Shown piece after piece: positions 23,870-34,214 of a DNA stretch of 64,000 nucleotides. The notes under the pieces are model-generated. The model was not told where the DNA came from. It saw only the letters and a program-made list of their open reading frames with translations, and searched no databases. Every line of letters begins with the position of its first letter. Positions within the stretch are counted from its first letter, which is position 1. The DNA comes from Sparassis latifolia (taxonomy: Eukaryota > Basidiomycota > Agaricomycetes > Polyporales > Sparassidaceae): assembly GCA_018466975.1 (NCBI GenBank), contig CM031560.1, positions 1,240,001 to 1,304,000 on the forward strand, read 5' to 3'. The position numbers were made by a program, and so were the translations under genes.

Positions 23870-24082
23870 GACATAGACTATGATGCTGCGCATCTCGTGT
23901 GACTCTCCGTCATTAGTCGCGAAGCGACGAGGAACGGCGAGTGTCCTTCAGAAGAACACAGGGCCGGACGAGCTAGCAGTGGCACGTATGACGCTCTGAG
24001 AAGAGCTGGATGATGATGATGATGGCTTCGAGGTGGTGTTAGAGGCGTTGAAAGACATGGGGTAGACGGAAGGCGACTGCAT
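23870..24082 (-). other. Unidentified coding remnant in copy A (broken)
   Basis: From an ATG at 24082 the minus strand reads MQSPSVYPMSFNASNTTSKP, then a Ser-rich run, then a stop after SSSGPVFF. A one-base shift restores TLAVPRRFATNDGESHEMRS. The second part matches the frame seen in copy B. The agreement of the two copies in this block suggests real, formerly coding sequence. The family is not recognised. Downstream minus-strand fragments in both units (about 22740-23500 and 27080-27850) may belong to the same lost gene. Confidence 0.4.
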
Positions 24083-26095
24083 GGTGCTCGATGCGAGAAG
24101 AGATGAGGATGAGTGTGGAGTATAAGCAAAGTCGGTAGACGACTGAGGGTGACTCGCAGAGACACTACTAAGGGGAGTGTCAAGAGTGTGGAGTGTTGGT
24201 TATGGCGAAGATGAGGTTAGAGGCATCCGAAGAAGCCTTCTTATAGCCCGTCGCAGTCGCCCGCTGACGAAGGTATTATCGTTGGATGGTTCTTGACGCC
24301 GCGTAGCCGCCGATTCAATTGGCAGCAACGCGCAGTACCAGCGGGGAAGTTTGTGCGGCTGGAGTCATGGATCGAGATAGTACCAGTATCGCATTACTCG
24401 CAGAGACCAGTGCACTGGTATTCCAGGGACCTGGGAATTGTTACGTGCGCTTACCTGTGCTCCGTTCGGACAGTGCTTCTAGCGCTGGTCCTTCCTGATG
24501 ATGATAGCGAATTTCCCCTGCGATGATGCCTTGCTAGAGGAACCTTTGAGACAGTCAGCTGCAAGTCAATGTTTCGACTGCACGCTGTACATACTGATGT
24601 TTTCAATGCACAGCCTCACGATTCAATGTGGAACAGATCTGTGAAACTCTGGAGAAATCTGAAACCTTGCACCACAGTGGGTATGATACAAACAACGTCG
24701 CGCTGACGAGCGCCCATAACCGCCACGGGTCCGGTTGCGGACATATATCGAGATTTGGCACTAGTAGCTACCGCGACAAGTCTACTTCCTCAAAGCTCAC
24801 CCATATATTATCCATGCAGTACATCTGCAGCGTAGAAGCAGTGTCTCCAACTGTGGCCTTGGTACGTCGCCTCATGACCAAACTTTTGCAGACTTCGAAC
24901 CACAGGCAGCCGCAGAGAATAAAATTCTTTGACTCACTCACTCACACTAGCTCATCGTTCCAGTTGCGAAGCTCAGGAGAGCCTCCACTAATCCAGCTCT
25001 AAGGGGGAACATGTTCCGCGCAGATTAAGGTGCTTGTCAAAGCGACAATCAAGCATCAGCACAGAAGGGGTCAGCCGGAACACGGTGACTCGGAGAGTAA
25101 GGAGAATATCAGCGTGACCAATCATGCATCATGACTCAAGACGGGAAAAGAACAGGTGGCGGTGCATTCCCCTGACTGCGATCCTTACTGCATCCTGGAT
25201 GGACAGCGGACAACAGAGTATGTTAATAGATCCTGCGCTGATATGACTCTAGGCCCACCAAGTCAACCATTACGCGGCTCATCAATCTGTCGCATGTCTG
25301 TCGTCCGCCGGCCGGTGATCCTCAGGACAGATTTGGAAGGCCTTGTAAGTCGATAGCATCGACGAGCACAGGCGTTGACACAGTGGTTTCTCCTGTCCAC
25401 AAGTAAGTACAATCGTAATATGTTGCGACGCCGTACCTGAGCGGGCTGTGTATGCCTGATCTTCACGCGAGTGGACTATTATACCAATGCCGAGCACATG
25501 GTGGAAGCTTTGTTCCTGCCTAGACACATGAGTACGTTCAATTATAGCTTGTACCATTTTCGCTGTACTCGAACAAGCACGACGAGCATTTTCATGCCCG
25601 TGAGTTGCGAACTGATGTCTATTTACACCGAAGGTCAAAATCGCCGATCCTCAGTCGGTGGAGAACGCGGAGAAGACGTCTGGTTCTCCGAGTCGGAACC
25701 CTTATGGTGCCTCTCCAGGGTCCTTGGCGATTATTTTGCACGATGGCCGGAACAATCAACCGGACCGGGGGGGCATACCATCGTTCCAACAGGGTCCACT
25801 GGGGCAAACCTTCTCCACTATAATGGAAGGAGAACAATTGTTGCCGCGCTTTGCGCTCCCATGCATTCCCTTGGAGCTCAGGCTCCACTCAAAAATCCGA
25901 TCAATTTTGGTGGAAGTGCGAAGATCCGATTTGACGCTGGCGCAAGACATGTCCATGATTGGGAAAGAGAACAAGTGAATGTCCTCTTCTTTGTCGCATG
26001 GTCTGGACGTACATTACTGAGGTCGCAAGCGAACACTCCAGACGTGTGGCAGTGGTAGAATACATATGCGAAAGCTTCTTCAGGCGTTTCTTCAA

Positions 26096-26882
26096 TTATA
26101 CCACCTCAGCAATGATCTTCCCGCTACAAACCGCACGTGGTGTCAGCATAGAACGACGCACATATGCCCACGACTACGGAGCGCTCAGCTACTGACCTGT
26201 TCTTGTTGGCCTCCATCTCACGGTGAGCTGCCTGAATCTCCGTCCAGGGATAAACCTTTTGCAGAAGATTCTCTTATCAGTAACCAACAACGCCTGTCAA
26301 TGACGGATGTACTACCTTGTGAATGTACGTCCGCAATGCGCCCTCACCAGCACTGCCCGTGAGGAAACCCAACACTTCATCTTTGAACCTGGATGATCAT
26401 GTTGTGGATTTACAACAACATAGAAATTGCCCCTTGCCCTGAAGTAACTACGTACCGTGAAATGAGCTTGGCCTGATAGTCCGGGCTTCGAGATCGCAGT
26501 GTGGAACCTTCAATCTTCAGCCGCTTGAACAAGATTGGTGCAAGGTTGAAGGAGGGCACTTCACCACCTGAGTGTGTACGGACAATAAGGTCAACTTCAA
26601 AAATCAGGACATCTGATACTGACCGCTCAACAAGCCCAACAGTGTCATTCTGCCATCCACAGCAAGAGCATCGATATTTTTGTGCCAATGGCTTTGACCA
26701 ACAGCATCTATGATCACATCAACTCCTTTGCCGTTGGTGATCTTTTTGACCGCTGCGGCAAAATCTCGCGACTTGTAATTGATGGAATGTGTCGCACCAT
26801 TTGGCATGGAAATGAGCCAATCGAGCTTCTCTTTGGTCGAGGCGGTCGCCGTAACTGTGTTACTAAAGATGAAGGTCAGTAA
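26096..26882 (-). pseudogene. Quinone oxidoreductase, 3' half only (copy A)
   Basis: C-terminal half of a zinc-independent MDR-type quinone oxidoreductase. Immediately after an intron acceptor (CTTTAG) it reads NTVTATASTKEKLDWLISMP, NGATHSINYKSRDFAAAVKK, GKGVDVIIDAVGQSHWHKNI and DALAVDGRMTLLGLLSG. Later come the motif SRSPDYQAKLISR, VYPWTEIQAAHREMEANKNS and GKIIAEVV before TAA at 26096-26098. These exons look intact, but the N-terminal half is missing. Upstream sits the left end of copy B instead of the catalytic domain, so this copy cannot make a full enzyme on its own. Confidence 0.75.
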
Positions 26883-29800
26883 CATCTGCAGAATGTGGTA
26901 CTCGAAGCTCGAGTCTCTCGACACCCTCGTTTTGATTATATGCGCCAGAAAAACGCCCAAAATCATCTACCCATTACGAGGTCCATGTTCTGTGGTGGAA
27001 AGGGCGGCAGGTACCCGCTACAACAATTTGAACAGCCTATCACATCCGAATCGGAGGTTTACCTCTGTACCTTGCCCTAGGTGATGTTGTCGCCGGAGTA
27101 AGAGCAGCAGTGTGGCATAAGGAGTGCTGAGGAGCAGTGGAGTGCTCTTTTCTCGCAGATATTAATGTGACATGGTAGCAGAGCCTGGCACGGTCCTCCT
27201 CGGAAGGTACACTCTCTGATTTTTTGTGCTTCAGCACGCCGATTTCTACTTGCGGCACTTCCGTGTAAGTGCATCTGTCGCAGGAGCTTGACACAAGTGG
27301 GCAAGGTTCATCAAGCGCCAAAATGTCGAAGAGATCTGCGCCGATCGCCACATTCCCGGCCGCTAATCAACGCCCATGAATCTTTATCCACTGCCCCCTG
27401 CCTGAATTACGGGTCGTTCGGCTTGACGCGGGAGAAGACTGTACTTACGTTCTGGAAGCTTCCGGCATGGAGCCAACCGGCCATCCTGCGTTCCAGAGAC
27501 CCACAACCTGAGTATATCGGCATGTTGGCGGAACGCGCGATCGTGCCGTGCGGCAGCGCCTGGAGTGCGCTGGTATAGAAGGCGAGGTTCCCTGGCAGTT
27601 CGTCAGAGCTCGTTAATCGCACTCATAACGTACTTGGAATATCGACCAGAATAGCCACCTCAATTGGCGTACGTCCTTCCTGAATAATTGTACGCGATCT
27701 TTCCCAGCCGTGCCGGCCAAAATCCGCCTGTCTGCCATTAACGTCCATCAGCGGCAGGCCTTCGAGGGATGGCCTGGAGCATAATTTTTTCTGCTGCACA
27801 ATATTTCCGAGGACTTGAGAAAGCGCCAGTTCTGGGCAATGCATTATATTACTTTTTGTCCTGTTCTTTTACCTGATTTGTCTCGCACTAAATAACCATA
27901 CAGACCGATTTTGTGTCTCAAAATATCACTGTGGATGCCTGTGTAATGGATGATAGAAAATAGTAATCGTGGCTAGCATGAGATTATAAGATACCATAGA
28001 TGTTTGAGATAATGTAATATTACCGTATGAGACTAGGTTACCAGCACTAAATATTACTTCCTATGAGGCGCAAAAATCTCTAGATCTCGGAATCTATGCT
28101 TCGAAGCTTCCGGAGTGCACTAGTGTTAGTTGCTCCTCGACTATCATCTGGCGTTTCTAGCCTGGGTCTCTACCGACACTCATGAATATTGATGGGTGGT
28201 ACGCGTGCGACGCGTTTGCAGGGATCTCAAACGTCGCCCGGACATAGACGGCGATGCTGCGCATCTCGTGTGACTCTCTGTCATTAGTCGCGAAGCGACG
28301 AGGAACGGCGAGTGTCTCTTCAAAGAACATAGGCCGGGATGAGCTAGCAGTGGCACGCAAGGACGCCTCTGAGGCGAGCTGATGGATGATGAGAAGATGG
28401 CTCTGAGGTAGCAGAGGTTGGAAAGACATGGGGTAGGATGGAAGGCGACCGCATGGTGCTCGATGCGAGGCGATGTGAGGTGGAGGAGTGGAGTATAAGC
28501 AAAGTCGGTAGACGACCGAGGGTGACTCGCAGAGCACGCGCTTAAGGGAGCGCCAAGAGTGGAGGTTGGTTGCGGCAAGATGAGGTTAGAGTACCAGCGC
28601 TTTCTTATAGCCCGTCGTGCCACGCCGACAGCGCATAACGTTGGATGGTTCTTGACGCCGCGTAGCCGCTGATTCAATTGGCAACGCGCAGTACCAGCGG
28701 GGAAGTTTCAGTGGCTGGAGTCGCGGATCGAGAGATAGTACCAGTATCGCATTACTCGCAGAGACCAGTGCACTGGTATTCCAGGGACCTGGGGAATTGT
28801 TATGCGCTTCATTTCGTACTCCGTCTCGGCAGCATTTCCAGCGCTGGTCCTTCCTGACGATGATAGCGAATTTCCTGCGATGATGCCGCCCGCTAGAGGA
28901 ACCTGAGACAGCTTTCAGCTGTAAGTCAATGTTTGACTGCACGCTGCAGCGTACTGATGTTTTCAATGCACAGCCCACGATTCAATGTGGAACAGGATCT
29001 GTGAAACCTGAGAAATCACAAAACCTTTGCTCACAGTGGGTATGACATAAACAATGTCGCGCTGACGAGCGCCCATAACTGCCATACGGGTCCGGTTGGT
29101 GACATATATCGAGATTTGGCATTAGTAGCTACCGCGACAAGCTCCATTTCCCTCAAAGCTCACCTAGTTATATTATTCATGGCAGTACATCTGCAGCGTA
29201 GAAGCGCAGTGTCTCCAATCGTGGCCTTGGTACGTCGCCTCATGACTAAAACTTTTGCATGACTTCTGAACCAGGCAGCCGCAGAGGAATAAAATTCTTT
29301 GACTTACCTACTCACACTCCAGCTCATCGTTCCAGCTATGGGAAGCTCAGGAGAGCCCCACTAATCCAGCTCTAAGGGAAGACGTTCCGCGCAGATTAAG
29401 GTGCTCGTCAAAGCGATAATCAAGCATCAGTACAGAAGGTCAGCTGAACACGGTGACTGGAGAGTATGAGAATTATCATGGACTAATCATGCACCGCGAC
29501 TCGAAGATTTGGTGCAAGAAATATGCGGCGGTGCATTCCCCGATCATGATCCTTACTGCATCCTGGATGGACAGCGATAACAGGAGTATGTTAATAGATC
29601 CTGCGCTGATATGGACTCTAGGCCCACTCAAGCCAACCATTACGCGGCTCATCAATCTGTCGTACGTCTGTCGTCCGCCGCTGGTGATCCTCAGGACAGA
29701 TTTGAAGGCCTTGTAAGTCGATAGCATCGACGATACAGGCGCGCTGATACAGTGGTTTCTCCTGTCCAAGGCAAAGTTAATCGTAATATGTTGCGACGCC

Positions 29801-31259
29801 GTACCTGGAGCGGGCCGTGTATGCCTGATCTTCACGCGAGTGGACTATTATACTCAATGCTGGAGCACATGGTGGAAGCTGTTCCTGCCTAGACACATGA
29901 GACGTTCAATTATAGCTTGTACCATTTCGCTGTACTCGAATGAAGCACGACGAGCATTCTCATGCCCGTGGAGTTGCGAACTGATGCCCATTTACACCGA
30001 AGGTCGTAACCGCTGATCCTCATCGTAGTGGTGGAGAAACGCGAGAAGACGTCTGCTCCCCGTTGAGTCGGAACCCCTTATGGCGCCTCCAGGTCCTTTG
30101 GCGATTATTTCGTACGATGCATGAAGCCCAATCAACTGGACCGGGGTATACCATCGTTCCAACAGGGTCCACTGGGGCAAACCTTCCACTATAATGAAGG
30201 TTGAGAACAATTGTTGCCGCGCTTTGCGCTCCCATGCATTCCTTGAGCTCAGGCTCCACCAAAAATCTGATCAATTTTGGTGGAAGTGCGAAGATCTGAT
30301 TTGATGCTGGTGCAAGATATGTCCATGATTGGGAAAGAGAACAAGTGAATGTCCTCTTCTTTTGTCGCATGGTCTGACGTACATTACTGAGGTCGTGCCG
30401 AATACCCAGACGTGTGGCAGCAGTGAATATATGCGAAAGCTTCTTCTGTATAAGCTCTTCAATTATATATGGCTTCACTCTCAGTAGCAATGATTCTCTT
30501 GCCATAAACCGTGCACGGTGTCAGCATAGAACGATGCACATATGCCCACGTGACTACGGGAGCAGCCAGCTGACCTGTTCTTGTTGGCCTCATCTCTACG
30601 CAGGAGCTGCCTTAAATCTCCGTCCAGGGATAAACCTTTGCAGAAGATTCTCTTATCAGTAACCAATAACGCCTCTGTCAATGACGATGTACTTCCACTC
30701 AGAATGTACGTCCGCAATGCGCCCTCACCACTCCGCTCGTGAGGAAAACCCAACATTTCATCTTTGAACCTGATGATCATGTTGGATTTACAATAACATA
30801 GTGAAATTGCCTCTTTGCCCTGAAGTAAATTACGTACCGTGAAATGAGCTTGGCTTCGATAGTCCGGCTTGAGATCGCAGGCGGAACTCAATCTTCAGCC
30901 GCTTGAACAAGCATTGGTGCAAGGTTGGTTGAGGCACTACCACCTGGAGTGTGTACGACAATAAGGCTAACTTCAAAAATCAGGACATCTGATACTGACT
31001 CGCTCAATGCTTTCCACAGTACATTACGCCCTGCCATCCACAGCAAGAGTATCGATATTTTTGTCGCCAATGGCTTGACCAACAGCATTCGCATCACATC
31101 AACCTCTTTGCCGTTGCGATCTTTTGACCGCCGCGGCAAAATCTCGCGACTGTAATTGATGGAATGTGTCGCACCATTTGGCATGGAAATGAGCCAATCG
31201 AGCTTCTCTTTGGTCGAGGCGGTCGCCGTAACTGTGTTACTAAAGATGAAGGTCAGTAA
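26883..31259 (+). repeat. Tandem duplication, copy B (4.4 kb)
   Basis: Second copy of the unit 22548-26882. Its right end continues into unique sequence containing the 5' half of the quinone oxidoreductase gene. It is 42 bases longer than copy A through many small insertions and deletions in both directions. Confidence 0.9.
28150..28460 (-). other. Unidentified coding remnant in copy B (broken)
   Basis: Counterpart of the copy A remnant. The frame here is open through FFEETLAVPRRFATNDRESH, EMRSIAVYVRATFEIPANAS and HAYHPSIFMSVGRDPG before a stop, but the N-terminal part is out of frame. Copies A and B are therefore broken at different places. A consensus of the two would read further than either, which suggests a once-intact gene or sequence errors. 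The family is unknown. Confidence 0.4.
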
Positions 31260-31973
31260 TCTCCAGCTTCACAAGATCGAAGCTCAAGAGACTGACGCGC
31301 CGTACAGACGCGCAAGCTGGATAGCAGCCACTCCGACACCGGAGGCTCCGGCGTGAATAAGTACATCATCGCCCCTTCTCACTTCGGCTATCACAACGAG
31401 GGCCTGGAAAGCTATGCAAAATGACGATCAACAGCAGGTAGAGCTGTGAGCGCTTTGTCGCTCACCTGTGAGGAAGTTCTCCGGAATACTAGCAGCTTCC
31501 TCCCACGTCAGACTGGGGGACTTCCTCAACAGGTTGGCCGGAAGAACAACGATGTACTCTGCATAAGCACCCTGATGTCGGACCAAACCGCTGCATCAGT
31601 ATCTTCTGTTTCATACTGGCATGATATCGCACGAACACCGCTGGTAAGACCGAACACTTCGTCACCCTCCTTCCATTCGGCCACGTCGCGGCCGACTTCA
31701 ACCACGTGTCCTGAGTAATTCCACACCGAGAATCTTTGAGGCATCTGCGGGAAGCGCATACTTGCCCTCTCGCTGCAGGATATCCATACGGTTGACACCA
31801 AATGCCTTGATCTATCCAGGGGGCGCAGGATCTCAGTAACGCGACACTCTATACCAGAGACCCAAACCCACCTTCACAAGTACTTCTCCTTGTTTGGGAG
31901 AAGGCCTTGTGGTTTCTCCTAGGTAGAGATTCTCCAAAGGACCCTTCTCCTCCCTGATAAGAACTGCACGCAT
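30463..31973 (-). pseudogene. Quinone oxidoreductase (PIG3-like), full-length but frame-broken
   Basis: NADPH:quinone oxidoreductase of the MDR superfamily. Start ATG at 31973 gives MRAVLIREEKGPLENLYLGE; after an intron it continues IKAFGVNRMDILQREGKYAL. An extra base near 31720 (GAATTACTC) breaks frame before SGHVVEVGRDVAEWKEGDEV. Then come [35 protein letters not shown] and the cofactor motif [18 protein letters not shown]. An intron at about 31257-31310 leads into the exons in copy B, which carry several one-base losses compared with copy A (for example INYSREILPRRSKD). The domain order and length are normal, so the gene was recently functional. Sequencing errors could also explain the breaks. 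Confidence 0.7.
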
Positions 31974-32696
31974 CTGAACTACGATCACTCAAATCGTGAC
32001 AACTAGAAGCTGAACGTTGAACAATCAACGACTCGAACGCTCTGCAGTAGCAGTGGTGGTGACAGGAGATGCAGGTCGCGGTGTTGGTGTTGGTGTTGGA
32101 GCGCACCGAATCATGCGGCTGAATAATGGGATTGTTTGGGATGACGTCCCTCATTCACGCTCAGGAGAGAAATTGCTGACCAATTCAAAAAACATGTGCA
32201 TTGCACCGGTGAGTGGTCGTCCATCGTGGTTGAAAGACTGCCACGATGGCCGTGATAAAGCCGACCATAGTGGCCGACGAAGCTGCAGCTGGAATGGAGG
32301 TTGTCCAGACTATAACATGTCAAGGATGTAGTAAAGGTCGGTGTGAACTACGGCCCTGCGATGGACGTGAGTTGGACGTGAGTCGCTGAGATTACTTATC
32401 ATTGTCCGGAATAAATTACGCGCCCATGCATGCAGCGGTCTTGGCGCGTAGAAATAGTCACTGTTCATTGACAGTACTTCTGAAGATCTGACTCTCGACG
32501 ATGCCAATGCCATGTCAACACCATTCCGTCAGATTTACACGTCGCTGCTTTGGGGAGTCGCACACGAAAAAAGAGGTACCTTTACTCTGTGGCAGACAGA
32601 GTTCTGGAATGTCGTGCAGGCGGTATCATCCGGGATAGAGGTCTCCACACTGAATTGTCATAACGGGGGATGGGATTCAATACGTAGCAAGAGAAG
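31974..32696. other. Intergenic, quinone oxidoreductase / L1-domain gene
   Basis: Upstream of the oxidoreductase start and downstream of the L1-domain gene. It contains a short GGTGTTGGTGTTGGTGTTGG run near 32080 and a small plus-strand frame at 32017-32331 without recognisable content. Confidence 0.45.
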
Positions 32697-34001
32697 TTAA
32701 ACCTTTCTTTTGCCGAGGACAGCAGCCTTCGCACTCTTCGTTCCTGGCTTTGCCTTCACCATCTTCACCTTCTTCTTTTCAAGTCCTTCGACGCCTCGCT
32801 TGAACCTCACCTCCTTCAACGTAGATGATAGCGTGGTTGCGACGACCTGATCCTCGTCCTCTTCTGGATCGTCCACCTTCGCCTTCTTCTTCGGCTTTTC
32901 ACCCTCCACCCCCTTTGCAGCTGTAACCCGCTCCTTCTCTGGCTCTGCGACTTGGTCCTTCTTCGTGCGTATCTTCGCCTTCGCCATCCTCTCCTCCTCC
33001 TCCAATGGCGCCCGTTTTCTCTTTTTGCCCTCCGTCTCGACGGACCGCACCTTCTTGCCCTCCGCATCTTCCCTTTCTTCGTCTGGCTCAGTACTCACAA
33101 TCAACCCACCCCACCGACTACCCTCCTCGCTTCCCAAGTTGCATGTCCATATTGGCAGACTCGCCGAGGAGTTGGTTTTGATGTGGAAACTCTGAATGTT
33201 GTCCCACGAGCCCTTGATGTTCTTTACGACCGCGGGCAGAGCTATCATCAGATTCTCGAGGACGTGCGCTGGCTTCTGAGAAAGAGTGCCAATCTTGATA
33301 GAGCTGTTAAATATAATGTGAGATGAGACCGACATGGGATTAGCATAAAAACACGCACACGCATGTTCCCTGATTTTGATGAAAATATGTGGAGGATATC
33401 GCGCGTTCGAGCTCACCCTTAAGGTCTTTCCTTGTCAAACAAACAGGGATCGGCTGCCTTGACGTAAGAAATATTGATATGGACACAGCAGTAGAAGAAA
33501 GACAAAAGTTGCTTACTTCTTTGCCTCAAAAAACATCTTCCCTAATAACTTGGAGTAGGGAATACCCATTGTCAAAGGCGAGAGCATTCTCCTTCAGCAA
33601 ATCGCGCTCATGGGCTTAAATTTCCTCTCTTCCAGTTTGGTAATGCCAACCACGCGGGAAATGAAGCGAATATTGTGAGACTCGAGTAGGTCCTTGTATT
33701 CTCGCTGAGGATCCTTCATGGCGCAACGGGGATGTCCAGATCTATTATTGATACGGAGGACTGCAAGTGGATGTCAAGATATCGGGAATGGAGCTAGACA
33801 TTGCGCAAGTATCGGAGGCTCTCAGCTTCTTCTCAGGTAAGATCTGTGTTCTCCCCAGTCGCTACTTACTTAGCTATATCTGCTCCTTGCCCGGGAGCAA
33901 CTCGTTGTCGGCTTTCTTTCCACCTCTGTGCATGCGGAGTGGAGCAGCGCATCGACTCGCTTTCGGACTGCGGTCGCAAAGATGATGCGGTCGCCGATCA
34001 T
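32697..34001 (-). pseudogene. Ribosomal L1-domain protein (Utp30/Cic1/RSL1D1-like), frame-broken
   Basis: Nucleolar ribosome-biogenesis protein of the UTP30/RSL1D1 group. The C-terminal exon is open: SIKIGTLSQKPAHVLENLMI, ALPAVVKNIKGSWDNIQSFH, then a long Lys/Glu-rich tail ending GKRKV with the stop at 32697. Upstream, family blocks are recognisable in different frames: VRKRVDALLHSACTE, then KKADNELLPGKEQ, then KDPQREYKDLLESHNIRFIS and RVVGITKLEE, then ERDLLKENALAFDN, then SKLLGKMFFEAKKQPIPVCL. At least three one-base shifts separate them, at about 33930, 33620 and 33560. Two of these lie in CCC and GGG runs. The gene is either a young pseudogene or damaged by homopolymer errors. The start at 34001 is a guess. 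Confidence 0.65.
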
Positions 34002-34214
34002 CAGCTTTCGATATGTTCATTGAAGGGAGACCAGCACGAGGGAGGGGAACCACAATGGCCCGAGAGCAGCGGCAATAACTTTGGCTCACAGGAAGATGGA
34101 TCTTGAGTACGCATGCATTATGGGATCGAAGCCCTGATTTAGGGAATTGAGCATCGTTCGCCTTATCGTGCGGTTGGAAGAATTGAATAGTGATCATGGT
34201 GGGTCGCACCTGCA

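Larger units (their letters stand above)
22548..26882 (+). repeat. Tandem duplication, copy A (4.3 kb)
   Basis: First of two head-to-tail copies. It starts at CATCTGCAGAATG and ends at GAAGGTCAGTAA, directly joined to copy B, which starts with the same word at 26883. Matching landmarks run through the whole length, for example GGAAGCTTCC blocks at about 23120 and 27460, the cluster around 23900-24080 and 28260-28450, and the quinone-oxidoreductase exons at the right end. Differences between copies are dominated by indels of 1-4 bases rather than substitutions. This is unusual for a simple duplication. Confidence 0.9.

Noticed and set aside
22548..31259. Possibility that the tandem unit is a transposon
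   Set aside because: No transposase, reverse transcriptase, terminal repeats or target-site duplication is visible; the unit ends inside a host gene intron.
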